This document shows positions 1 to 7,138 of a stretch of DNA of 8,719 nucleotides, piece after piece (positions within the stretch are counted from its first letter, which is position 1; each line of letters starts with the position of its first letter). The notes under the pieces were generated by a model. It searched no databases. It had not been told where the DNA came from and saw only the letters and a program-made list of their open reading frames with translations. The translations under genes and the position numbers were made by a program. The stretch spans positions 1 through 8,719 of the forward strand of contig JBEVKF010000009.1 of assembly GCA_040509755.1 (NCBI GenBank), in the 5' to 3' direction. This stretch comes from JACVRW01 sp040509755 (GTDB taxonomy: Bacteria > Actinomycetota > Thermoleophilia > Solirubrobacterales > Thermoleophilaceae).

Positions 1-355
1 GCCGCCGCGCCCCCCGCCCCGGGCGCCCCGGGCCCCGGCCCGCACCCCGCACCTGGGCCGCGCCCGGGCGCGGGGGGGCGGGCCCCGCCCGCGCCTCCAC
101 CAACCGCCTCAGCACCGCCACGGGTGGCCGGTCCTCTTGGACCTCCCTCTCGATCGCCACGCGGGCGGCGCCAAGCGCCTCCTCCCGCAGCGCGTCTTCG
201 AGCGCCGCACGGGTCGAAAAATGCCGGTAGAGCGTCGATCGGCTCACTCCCGCCGTCATGGCGACCCTGCGCATGCTCAGGGAGCCGCGCTCGCTGAGGT
301 CCCTCCGAGCGGCAGCGACCATGGAGGCGCGGTTGCGGCGAGCGTCGGAGCGCAT
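1..355 (-). CDS. TetR/AcrR-family transcriptional repressor, N-terminal part (runs off left edge)
   Basis: The minus frame from the ATG at 355-353 reads a classic TetR DNA-binding domain of about 50 residues. The recognition helix-turn-helix lies around residues 27-46, with the signature VAMTAGVSRSTLYRHF. TetR proteins bind palindromic operators as dimers and release DNA when a small molecule occupies the C-terminal domain. AAGGTG sits about 8 bases upstream of this ATG; a second in-frame ATG at 322-320 is possible. The frame stays open to the window edge, so the C-terminus is missing. After about residue 89 the translation turns into Gly/Pro/Ala/Arg low complexity that does not look like a ligand-binding domain, coinciding with a nearly pure G/C tract. 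Either the sequence there is faulty or the gene is broken. It diverges from the AraC-type gene. The family call is firm; the ligand and targets are unknown. Confidence 0.85.
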   Translation of the reverse strand, partial: MRSDARRNRASMVAAARRDLSERGSLSMRRVAMTAGVSRSTLYRHFSTRAALEDALREEALGAARVAIEREVQEDRPPVAVLRRLVEARAGPAPPRPGAAQVRGAGRGPGRPGRGARR

Positions 356-371
356 GTCTCGCACCTTACCG

Positions 372-391
372 GGACATTCCACAAACAGTCC
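372..391. promoter_or_regulatory. possible operator between the divergent TetR and AraC genes
   Basis: A 20-base element begins with GGAC and ends with GTCC, an inverted repeat with four-base arms and only scattered further symmetry. It lies 17 bases upstream of the TetR start codon, where an autoregulatory TetR operator is commonly found. The symmetry is weak and could be chance. Confidence 0.2.
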
Positions 392-428
392 GCCGACCCT
401 TGTCTCTGTTAGGTCCGATAGTTCCCAC

Positions 429-520
429 TTAGACGCCGAGAACGTTCAGAATGACGTCAATGGTCAGCAGCAGAGCGATGATGATGAGGCCGAGTTCCTT
501 GAAGCCGGCGTCCCAGAGGC
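429..520 (-). other. antisense hydrophobic coding-like stretch (possible small membrane protein remnant)
   Basis: On the minus strand, the last 28 or so codons before a TAA at 431-429 read LWDAGFKELG followed by LIIIALLLTIDVILNVLGV. This is a convincing single membrane helix, with mostly C or G third positions. No ATG, GTG or TTG start lies near in that frame; upstream the frame becomes an arginine-rich shadow of the AraC gene. It may be the 3' end of a small membrane protein gene that has lost its start, overlapping the 5' end of the AraC frame, or a chance reading. Low confidence. Confidence 0.2.
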
Positions 521-846
521 AGTCGACGCGGCAGGCGCGCCAGACGGCCTTCGACGCCGCGGTCGAAATCCTCTCCACGGAGTTCTCCCGGCCGATCAGG
601 ATTGAGGAGGTCGCGCAGCGGGTCGCGGTCTCGCCCAGGCAGCTCCAGCGGGTCTTCGCCGATGAGGGAGAACTCGGCTTTCGCTCGTACCTGCGGCGAG
701 TTCGAATGTCCCACGCGCACCGCCTCCTCGCCACCACGGACCTTTCGGTCAAAGAGGTCGCGCGGCGGGTGGGCTATGGAAATCCGAGCCAGTTCTCGAA
801 GGCCTTCAAGCGCGTCCACGGCATCCCGCCTTCCCAGGCGCGCTAG
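451..846 (+). CDS. short stand-alone AraC/XylS-type DNA-binding protein
   Basis: The product is essentially a bare AraC DNA-binding domain with two helix-turn-helices. The first is near residues 50-70 (IEEVAQRVAVSPRQLQRVF) and the second near 99-121 (VKEVARRVGYGNPSQFSKAFKRVHG), ending in the usual PSQ-R tail. There is no room for the effector-binding domain of full-length AraC proteins (about 300 residues), so it resembles MarA/SoxS-sized regulators, whose activity is set by abundance. The start is uncertain. The first ATG (451) has no good ribosome site, and residues 1-16 use rare codons (AGA, TCA, AGT) and contain repeated Met. ATGs at 478-486 and a TTG at 499, which has GATGAGG about 9 bases upstream, are alternatives; the TTG would give about 115 residues. 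It diverges from the TetR gene. Domain call strong; the regulon is unknown. Confidence 0.8.
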   Translation: MTSMVSSRAMMMRPSSLKPASQRQSTRQARQTAFDAAVEILSTEFSRPIRIEEVAQRVAVSPRQLQRVFADEGELGFRSYLRRVRMSHAHRLLATTDLSVKEVARRVGYGNPSQFSKAFKRVHGIPPSQAR

Positions 847-860
847 CCGCGCTGCCGGTC

Positions 861-887
861 TTGACACGCTCTATCGAGGAGTAGAGG
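861..887 (+). promoter_or_regulatory. candidate sigma-70-type promoter for the HEAT/metzincin pair
   Basis: A perfect TTGACA -35 hexamer at 861-866 is followed after 15 bases by TAGAGG at 882-887, a weak and closely spaced -10. It lies 53 bases upstream of the GTG start at 940, just after the AraC stop. The -35 is convincing; the -10 is not. Confidence 0.35.
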
Positions 888-939
888 CTTCGCCAGAGTC
901 AGAGCGGCGGCGCGCGGAGGCCGTGAAAGGTGGGCGATA

Positions 940-1674
940 GTGGCGAGCTGGAAGAGTTCGGACACCCCGTTCCTCGGCGGTCCGGACACGTTGGATGCCA
1001 AGGTGGTCCAGCATCCATTTGCTTTCCGGGGGAGCACCGATAAGCAGCTCAACGGGCTCATCGTGGAGGCCGTCAATCGGATGGGCGGGACAGGCGACGC
1101 CGCCGAGGACGAATACCAACGCGCCCTCGAGCCGCTGAGGGCGAAGGGCGAGAAGGCCGTTGATGTCCTCTTCGCCGAATATGAAGCCCTCCCCGAGGAC
1201 ACCTATTTGGATCGCTGGTCGCTCGTGTACCTGCTCTCCGAGCTGCGCGATCCCACGACGACCACGGCGCTGAACCGGGTCATCACCACCAGGATCCCGG
1301 CCGAGAAGGCCAAGGAGTCGCACGACATCTCCACCGTGACCGAGGAGGTGATGATCCGCACCACAGCGGTCGAGGGTCTCGTCCGGCTGAGCGCCGATGG
1401 GGTGGAGGAGGCCCGGAAGGTGCTCCTGCGACACGCAAAGCACCGGATGCTCTCGATCCGGCGGGCCTGCGTGCAGGGCCTGATGGACACCGGCAGCGAC
1501 GAGGACAAGCGGGAGCTCCGCGCGCTGCTGAAGGAGCGCGGCGACGAGCAACTCCTGAAGATCAAGCGGATCGACGTGCGCGAGGCTCCACAGGCGACCG
1601 GGGGCCGATTCGTGGTCAGCCCGGAGACCAAGTCCGAGCCACCTTCCCACGACCTTGGCCGAGGGGAGGGCTGA
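940..1674 (+). CDS. HEAT-repeat-like helical protein, first gene of the metzincin pair
   Basis: A 244-residue soluble protein with no signal peptide or membrane helix. The GTG start at 940 has AAAGGTGGG about 6-8 bases upstream. The middle reads as tandem amphipathic helix pairs of HEAT/PBS-lyase type. They lie around residues 89-112 (DRWSLVYLLSELRD), 136-160 (IRTTAVEGLVRLSADG) and 161-200 (LSIRRACVQGLMDTGSDEDK). These show the R/A...L..L spacing and the acidic turn that close each HEAT unit. The N-terminal 60 residues and the C-terminal tail from about 215 are not recognised; the tail is polar and probably disordered. HEAT repeats are protein-binding scaffolds, so a partner role is likely. 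The next gene starts 3 bases after its stop, and its ribosome site lies inside this gene's end, which indicates one transcript. Inference: it may bind, deliver or restrain the neighbouring protease. The repeat call is by eye. Confidence 0.7.
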   Translation: MASWKSSDTPFLGGPDTLDAKVVQHPFAFRGSTDKQLNGLIVEAVNRMGGTGDAAEDEYQRALEPLRAKGEKAVDVLFAEYEALPEDTYLDRWSLVYLLSELRDPTTTTALNRVITTRIPAEKAKESHDISTVTEEVMIRTTAVEGLVRLSADGVEEARKVLLRHAKHRMLSIRRACVQGLMDTGSDEDKRELRALLKERGDEQLLKIKRIDVREAPQATGGRFVVSPETKSEPPSHDLGRGEG

Positions 1675-1677
1675 GCG

Positions 1678-2352
1678 ATGGCCAGCTGCACCTACACGGT
1701 GCCAGACAAGAACGTCAGCGGCGACAACTTCTACGGAGCGGTCATCTGCAACCAGGCCTACGTGGATTACTTCTGGAACACGTATGGCTTCAACGGGAAC
1801 AAGGCGTACTGGGACGATGGCTGGGGCTGGGACGACTGCTGCAACACCAACAAGCCCCTGGCCCGGGCGTTCAACGGGTGCTACGCCCTGACCTACTCGG
1901 CTCAGGACTACCTCAACGACAGCTACAGCTCGGCGATCCTCAACTGGGGGCGCCGCTATGTCCGCGAGAACATCGACGACCTACGTTGCTTCTGCGGCGA
2001 CGGCACAGCCATCGCCCGGTCGCAGAGCGGCGGCCTGGTCGACGTCTACCTGGGGTTCTTCTACACGAAGGACGTCCCCGGCCGGGCGGAGACGCTCATC
2101 CACGAGGCGCGCCACAAGGGCGGAAAGCCGCACAACGCCAACTTCCCGTCGGGCTCGACCTTCGGCAGCGGCAAGTCAGGCGCGGACTCCACGTGGGACT
2201 ACGAGGGGGCGTGGATGTACGGCGCTCTCTACCTCTGGTGGTACTACGCGCAGGGCGCCCGCACCACGTCGGCCTTGCGCGAACGGGCCCGCCAGCGCGG
2301 GAACGTCGTGATCGACAACGCGTTCGCCACCCATCCCGGGTTCTCGATCTGA
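1678..2352 (+). CDS. putative metzincin-type zinc metallopeptidase, Cys- and aromatic-rich
   Basis: A 224-residue protein starting at the ATG at 1678, behind a strong GAGGGGAGGG. Residues 142-152 read HEARHKGGKPH, an exact match to the metzincin consensus HEXXHXXGXXH. In that family three His bind zinc, Glu is the catalytic base and Gly permits the turn. Met180, in WMYGALYLWW, lies 28 residues downstream and is a plausible Met-turn. The segment before the motif (RAETLI) fits an active-site helix. The protein has seven cysteines (4, 24, 54, 55, 68, 104, 106) and an aromatic/Asn/Asp-rich N-terminal half (YWDDGWGWDD), which suits an extracytoplasmic or carbohydrate-associated protein. Yet no signal peptide or membrane segment is visible. 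It could be exported by a non-Sec route or act on a cytosolic target. No named peptidase family is recognised outside the motif. It follows the HEAT-like gene by 3 bases and ends 9 bases before the convergent kinase gene. Peptidase activity is inferred from the motif only. Confidence 0.65.
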   Translation: MASCTYTVPDKNVSGDNFYGAVICNQAYVDYFWNTYGFNGNKAYWDDGWGWDDCCNTNKPLARAFNGCYALTYSAQDYLNDSYSSAILNWGRRYVRENIDDLRCFCGDGTAIARSQSGGLVDVYLGFFYTKDVPGRAETLIHEARHKGGKPHNANFPSGSTFGSGKSGADSTWDYEGAWMYGALYLWWYYAQGARTTSALRERARQRGNVVIDNAFATHPGFSI

Positions 2353-2361
2353 GCCGAGTCT

Positions 2362-5300
2362 CTACTCCGCCGAGCTCGTTGGCACCTTGATCACGCGGTC
2401 CACCACCGCTCCCTGAAGACTTTCGGGTAGGCCGGAACCCGGCGGGGTGGCGCCGGTCACGCGGAGGATCGGTATCGACGCCGCGGTGATGTCGCCGTGG
2501 TCGTCCAACCGGAAGCTGCCGAGAATGCCGTCCTCGACCTTGCTCGCCCGCAGCTCCTCCAGCACCGAGGCGCGCGTCCCGTCGGAGCGCGCGATCGCGT
2601 CCAGCACGAGCTGCGCTGCCTGGCCGGCCTCCAGCACCCCGTAGAGCGGCGTGCCGGAGGCGCCGACATCGCGTGAGAAACGCCTGCCGGCGGCGGTCAA
2701 GGGCATCGCGGAACGCGGGACGTTGGTCGTGGTCACGTACAGGCCGCGAGCAGCCGGCCCGGCGCTCTCGAGCAGCAGCGGAATCTTGCTGCTGAACAGG
2801 AAGCCCGCAATGATCGTCGTGCGCTCGCCGAGCCGACTACGCAGGGCCTTCAGCAGACGGTCGCCGCCGGCGAACTGATCGCCTCCAATCACGACGCCCT
2901 GCACGCCCGAGCGGGCGACGCCCTCGACGACCGCGTCGTAGCTCCGGGCGGCCGGCTTGAACGTGGAGGACCCGGCAATCCCGACCCCGAGCTTCCTGGC
3001 CGTCCGGCGAAACGGGTCGGCGAGCAGCTCCTTCCAGTAGCTCGTACCGTCATCGAGCACGTAGACGTCCTTCAGCCCGAGGCGCTTCGCCAGCACCGCG
3101 CCGGCCACCCCCTGCAGGTCGTCTCGGGGGCCGAGCCGGGTGTAGTTGCGGACGCCGGTCGGGTACAAGACGTCCGGCGTACCCCTGGGTCCGTCCGTGA
3201 AGCCGGCACGAGTGAGCCCAGGGTACGTATTGGTGGGGCTGATCATGGCGAGCGCCCCACCGGGGGCTCGGTTGAGGATCGGGATCTCGATCTGGGCGCA
3301 ATAGGAGTTGTAGGGGCCGATCACCGCCACGAGTTGCTCGGCCCGGCCGAACGCGTTCGCGTTCGCCGCGCACTTGCGGTTTTCGAAGCCGCCGGTCTGT
3401 GCCGTGGAGTCGTCGCACGAGCGGTAGCCGACGGAATACCTGCCCGCCCTGAAGCCGCGCTGCGCGAGCACCAACCGGATCGCGTCTGCCATTGCGCGCG
3501 GCCCCGCGCCGGCTGGCCCCTGAAGGGGAAGGTCGGACGCGATCAGGACGTCTGGATCCGCCACGCCCGAGACGAGCTCGCCGCAGGCCGTGGCCGGGAA
3601 GCCACCCTCCGGAGGGCCGCCCGCCGTGCTGACCCACGCCGCCCCGGCGCCGGCCGCGAGCGCCTGCGCCGCGCCGATCGGGATCGTCGCGGTCACCTTG
3701 TTCGTGTCCGGGTCGATACGGGAGACCATTCCGTCGATGTAGTTCGCCGTCCAGACCGCGCCCGCGCCGAAGGCGATGTAGGTCACTCCGGCCCCGACCT
3801 CAATCGTCCGAGCGACCGGGTCCGGCCCCGGGTCGATTCGCCAGACCAAGCCCTCCTCCTCGGCGGTCGCCCAGACCGAGCCGGCGCCCAGGGCGATTCC
3901 TGCGGGGGATTGCGAGGCGATCGGGATCGTCTCGGCGACTCGGTTGGTGCGCGGGTCGATGCGCTTGACGCCTGGGCCTCCGAGGAACCACACGCCCTCG
4001 TCGCCTGCTGCGATCGATCCGGCATGGGCATCAACGGTCGTGACGAGCCGGCCGCTCTCGGGGTCGATCCGAGAGATGGTGCCGCCAGGATTCGTCGCCC
4101 ACACCGCGCCCTCTCCCACGGCTATTCCCGGGAAGCCCCAGTTGAACGTGGCGACAAAGGCGCTGTCTGTCGGGTCGGGCAGCTTCACGGTGTGCGTGAT
4201 GGCGCTCGTCTTCGGATCGAGACGCGAGACGCTGACCGTGAAGTTGGCGTCCCGGCCACCGCCGTTCCCTACCCAGAGCGCTCCCTCTCCGACGGCCAGA
4301 TCCGTCGGCACGCCGATCGTCTTGTATCGCTTGGTGACGGCTTTCGTTTTCGGGTCGATGCGCGAGACGGTCTCGTCTTGGGTGTTCAGAAACCAGACTG
4401 CGCCTTGGCCGACGGCGATGTTGCTCGGAGCCGTCGCCGCGGTCGTGAACGACTCGAGTTTTCCGCTGCCCGGGTCGATGGCGGCCACCCCATTGCCGGC
4501 CGGCGCGAGGTCGCCATCCTCGTCGCCTGTGGTCAGCGCGACAATCGCCGCGGCACACGTCGCGGCTAGCGCCAGCAGACCGGCGGCCAGCACCGTGCGA
4601 CGGTGCCGCACCAGGCCAGGCGGGATTCGCGGGCGGCGCGCGGTTGCCGACCCGGCGAGGCCGAGTGCCACACGGCCTGCCTCGATCAGCTCGGCGCAGG
4701 TCGCGTAGCGGTCGTCCTTTTCCTTTGCGAGTCCCTTTCGGAGGACCGGGTCAAGCCGCGGGTGACCGCGCAGCGGCGGCGGCTCCTCCTGCATGTGGGC
4801 CCACAGCGTCTCGGCCTCGGTCTCTCGGCGAAACGGCGGGGCGCCCGCGAGGCACTCGTAGAGCATGCAGGCCAGCGCGTAGCAGTCACTGCGCCCGTCG
4901 ACCGCCTCGCCGCGGATCTGCTCAGGCGCGAGGTAGTCGAGCGTGCCCACCAGCCGGCCGGTGTCGGTGGATGCGCCACCGAGCTGTTTGCTGATACCGA
5001 AGTCGGTCAGGTAGGCATGTTCGTCTTCGTCCACCAGCACGTTGGCGGGCTTCACGTCGCGGTGGATGAGTCCCCGGCGGTGCGCCGCATCGAGGGCAGC
5101 TGCCACCTGGGCCAGCATCGCCAGGGCGCGCTCAGGGGCCAGCTTGCGGTCGTCAGCCAGGATCGCCTTCAGGTCGCTCCCATCCACGTAGCGCATCGCG
5201 AGGTAGAGCTGTCCGTCGCGCTCGCCGGCCTCGTAGATCGGGATGACATTCGGGTGGTCGAGAGCGGCCGCCAGGCGTGGCTCCTTGAGAAAGCGGCCCC

Positions 5301-5466
5301 GGAAGTGCTCGTCCTGCCCAAGCTCGGGCGCGATCAGCTTCAGAGCTACCGGGCGCTCCAGCGAAAGATCGGTGGCCCGGTACACCACACCCATCCCGCC
5401 CCGGCCGACCAGCGACTCAACCCGATAGCCGGCGAACTTCGAGCCGGGACCGATGGCCACGCTCAC
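2362..5466 (-). CDS. transmembrane Ser/Thr kinase fused to a beta-propeller and a LivK-type solute-binding domain
   Basis: A 1034-residue sensor kinase. Residues 14-270 are a Hanks-type kinase with all key elements: glycine loop GRGGMG (21-26), Lys43 in VALK, Glu62, HRDVKPANV (135-143), DFG (155-157) and APE (180-182). One membrane helix lies at about 289-311. Residues 325-622 hold seven repeats, each pairing a G-x-G-(A/S)-x-W strand with an (S/K/W)-R-(I/L)-DP turn, as in virginiamycin-B-lyase-like propellers. From about 636 to 1030 there is a periplasmic-binding-protein type I domain (IASDLPLQGP, AVIGPYNSY, MISPTNTYPG), as in branched-chain amino acid binding proteins. By topology the kinase is cytoplasmic and the other two domains outside. 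The start chosen is the GTG at 5466, overlapping the upstream stop as GTGA; a GTG at 5460 also fits. The frame remains open upstream to 5949, but that part is a shadow of the BTAD gene. No PASTA repeats. The ligand is unknown. Confidence 0.9.
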   Translation of the reverse strand: MSVAIGPGSKFAGYRVESLVGRGGMGVVYRATDLSLERPVALKLIAPELGQDEHFRGRFLKEPRLAAALDHPNVIPIYEAGERDGQLYLAMRYVDGSDLKAILADDRKLAPERALAMLAQVAAALDAAHRRGLIHRDVKPANVLVDEDEHAYLTDFGISKQLGGASTDTGRLVGTLDYLAPEQIRGEAVDGRSDCYALACMLYECLAGAPPFRRETEAETLWAHMQEEPPPLRGHPRLDPVLRKGLAKEKDDRYATCAELIEAGRVALGLAGSATARRPRIPPGLVRHRRTVLAAGLLALAATCAAAIVALTTGDEDGDLAPAGNGVAAIDPGSGKLESFTTAATAPSNIAVGQGAVWFLNTQDETVSRIDPKTKAVTKRYKTIGVPTDLAVGEGALWVGNGGGRDANFTVSVSRLDPKTSAITHTVKLPDPTDSAFVATFNWGFPGIAVGEGAVWATNPGGTISRIDPESGRLVTTVDAHAGSIAAGDEGVWFLGGPGVKRIDPRTNRVAETIPIASQSPAGIALGAGSVWATAEEEGLVWRIDPGPDPVARTIEVGAGVTYIAFGAGAVWTANYIDGMVSRIDPDTNKVTATIPIGAAQALAAGAGAAWVSTAGGPPEGGFPATACGELVSGVADPDVLIASDLPLQGPAGAGPRAMADAIRLVLAQRGFRAGRYSVGYRSCDDSTAQTGGFENRKCAANANAFGRAEQLVAVIGPYNSYCAQIEIPILNRAPGGALAMISPTNTYPGLTRAGFTDGPRGTPDVLYPTGVRNYTRLGPRDDLQGVAGAVLAKRLGLKDVYVLDDGTSYWKELLADPFRRTARKLGVGIAGSSTFKPAARSYDAVVEGVARSGVQGVVIGGDQFAGGDRLLKALRSRLGERTTIIAGFLFSSKIPLLLESAGPAARGLYVTTTNVPRSAMPLTAAGRRFSRDVGASGTPLYGVLEAGQAAQLVLDAIARSDGTRASVLEELRASKVEDGILGSFRLDDHGDITAASIPILRVTGATPPGSGLPESLQGAVVDRVIKVPTSSAE

Positions 5467-7061
5467 GGCGCGTCGGCCGTCAGCGACCAACCGAAACGAG
5501 TCGGCGACTCTGCCGGCGCCAATCCTCCCGGCCGCGGCCCTCTCCGGACCAGCACCATCGGCGCGGGCGGAGCCTCGACGAGCCGGCTGCGAGCCCGGCC
5601 GAGCCCCTCCTGGCGCCAGCGCTCCGAGACGCCGACCACGAGCAGTCCGGCCCCGTCGGCGAGGGCGACGACTCCCCTTCGTCCGGGGCTCGCCAAGAGC
5701 GGCTCGGCCACCACACCAGCCCTTCGCTGGACGATCAACGACGCGTCGGCAAGCAGGCGGCTCGCATCGCGCCCGTCCGTGCGGGCATCCGATGCCGCAC
5801 CGATCAGCCGCAACGGGGATTCCGTCGCGCGGGCGACCCAGGCACCCAGCTCGAGCGCCGCCCAGTCGTGCCAAGCCGCGCCGAAGGGGACGACTACTGC
5901 CCCCGCGCGGATCGAGCCGCCTCCCGCGACTAGCATGGCCACGTCGCACGGCGCCTGCTCGAGCATGACGCCGGCTTCGCCCCCAAGCGGCGAGCGAGCC
6001 GCGTCCATGAGGAGTAGGTCGACGTTCTCCTGAGATGCGAGGCGGACCACATCCGCTCCCGGTGCCGGAGAGGAGAACGCGGCGGTCCGGGCGGCGAGGC
6101 CGCGAGCGAGGAGCTCGTCCCGGTGCCCGGCGAGCGCCGCCGTGGCCTCACCGAGCTCTGCCGTCTCCACCATCACCGCGACGATCAGCTCGCGCGGCGG
6201 CTCTGACGCCGCAAGCGGCTCCGCGAGACGTAGGAGCGGCTCGACACCGCCGAGCCTGCCCGGCACGACCAGGAGCGATCGATCGGGCGGCGGCGGGAGC
6301 GTCGCGCGCCTCGGACTTGGTGTTTCTTCGCGCAGGTCGAGGATCGGATCCTGCTGGAGGATCGCCCGCTCGAGTCGCTTGAGCTCCTCGCTCGGCTCCA
6401 GTCCAAGCTCCTCCGAGAGCTCGCGGCTGGCCTCGCGGTAGGCGAGGAGTGCCTCGGCCTGCCGAGCGGATCGGTAGAGCGCAAGCATCAGCTGGCAGCG
6501 CAGCCGCTCCCTCAGGGGCTGCTCGGTTACGAGGGCCTGGAGCTCGCCGACCAGCTCGCCGTGGCGGCCACGAGCCAAATCGGCCTCGATCCGCTGCTCG
6601 AGCGCGACCCAGCGCAACTCTTCGAGTCGGGCGATCTCGGCCTGAGCGAAGGACTCGTAGGCGAGGTCGGCAAGCGCCGTCCCCCTCCAAAGCGAGAGAG
6701 CCCGGCGCAGCTTCTGGGCCGCCCTCTCTGGATCTTCCCGTCTCGCCTCGTCGAGGAGCTGTTCAAAGCGGGCGAGATCGAGCTCCGAGGCCTCGACACG
6801 CAGGACGTACCCGGGGGGTTGGGTAACGAGTCTGCCCTCACCGAGCTCCTTCCGGAGCCTTGATACGTATACCTGGATGCTCTTCGAGGCCGTGGGCGGC
6901 GGGGTCTGACCCCACAGCTCGTCGATCAAGCGATCGGCCGAAACGACTTCGTTCGCGTGCAGCATTAGGACCGCCAGGAGCGATCGCTGCTTGACGCCAC
7001 CGAGCACGAGTACCCGTTCGTGCTCGACGACCTCGAGTGGGCCAAGGAGGCGAAATTCCAT
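5463..7061 (-). CDS. SARP/BTAD-type transcriptional regulator with universal-stress-like C-terminal half
   Basis: A 532-residue regulator. Residues 1-90 are an OmpR-like winged helix (MEFRLLGPLEV start, SADRLIDELWG, SIQVYVSRLRKELG, PPGYVLRV). Residues 95-240 are the helical bacterial transcriptional activation domain (LDLARFEQLL, LREELRCQLM-type helices, LALYRSARQAEALLAYR, ELGLEPSEEL). A proline-rich linker at about 245-260 leads to two universal-stress-like alpha/beta repeats, about 260-380 and 385-507. Each ends in the family-like strand (APCDVAMLV; PAPMVLVRRG), but the ATP-binding G-X2-G-X9-G(S/T) motif is not recognisable, so nucleotide binding is doubtful. The start chosen is the ATG at 7061 because MEFRLLGPLEV is the canonical N-terminus; GAAGG lies about 14 bases upstream. 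A GTG at 7115 would add 18 atypical residues. The stop overlaps the kinase start, so the two are translationally coupled, and the regulator is a likely partner or substrate of that kinase (inference). Confidence 0.9.
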   Translation of the reverse strand: MEFRLLGPLEVVEHERVLVLGGVKQRSLLAVLMLHANEVVSADRLIDELWGQTPPPTASKSIQVYVSRLRKELGEGRLVTQPPGYVLRVEASELDLARFEQLLDEARREDPERAAQKLRRALSLWRGTALADLAYESFAQAEIARLEELRWVALEQRIEADLARGRHGELVGELQALVTEQPLRERLRCQLMLALYRSARQAEALLAYREASRELSEELGLEPSEELKRLERAILQQDPILDLREETPSPRRATLPPPPDRSLLVVPGRLGGVEPLLRLAEPLAASEPPRELIVAVMVETAELGEATAALAGHRDELLARGLAARTAAFSSPAPGADVVRLASQENVDLLLMDAARSPLGGEAGVMLEQAPCDVAMLVAGGGSIRAGAVVVPFGAAWHDWAALELGAWVARATESPLRLIGAASDARTDGRDASRLLADASLIVQRRAGVVAEPLLASPGRRGVVALADGAGLLVVGVSERWRQEGLGRARSRLVEAPPAPMVLVRRGPRPGGLAPAESPTRFGWSLTADAP

Positions 7062-7138
7062 CTGCGGTCGACCGACCTTCCAGGCGACCGTACCACCGAG
7101 CCAGGGCCAGAGCACGGATGCGGTGAGCTGCGCGGGTG

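Noticed and set aside
871..1650. 259-residue minus-strand frame
   Set aside because: It is antisense to the HEAT-like gene, whose ribosome site, helical repeats and tight junction with the next gene make the plus frame the real one.
3334..4569. 411-residue plus-strand frame
   Set aside because: It is antisense to the propeller and binding-domain part of the kinase gene, has Arg/Asp shadow composition and no recognisable domain.
5467..5949. Upstream extension of the kinase reading frame, adding 161 residues
   Set aside because: The extension is Arg/Gly-rich, lies wholly inside the BTAD gene in another frame and precedes a good GTG start that puts the kinase glycine loop at the normal distance from the N-terminus.
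4603..6033. 476-residue plus-strand frame
   Set aside because: It is antisense to the kinase domain and the BTAD C-terminus, two strongly supported genes; its composition is that of a GC-rich shadow frame.
7062..7115. GTG start extending the BTAD protein by 18 residues
   Set aside because: The extra residues (LWPWLGGTVAWK...) are atypical, no ribosome site precedes the GTG, and the family normally begins at MEFRLLGPLEV.
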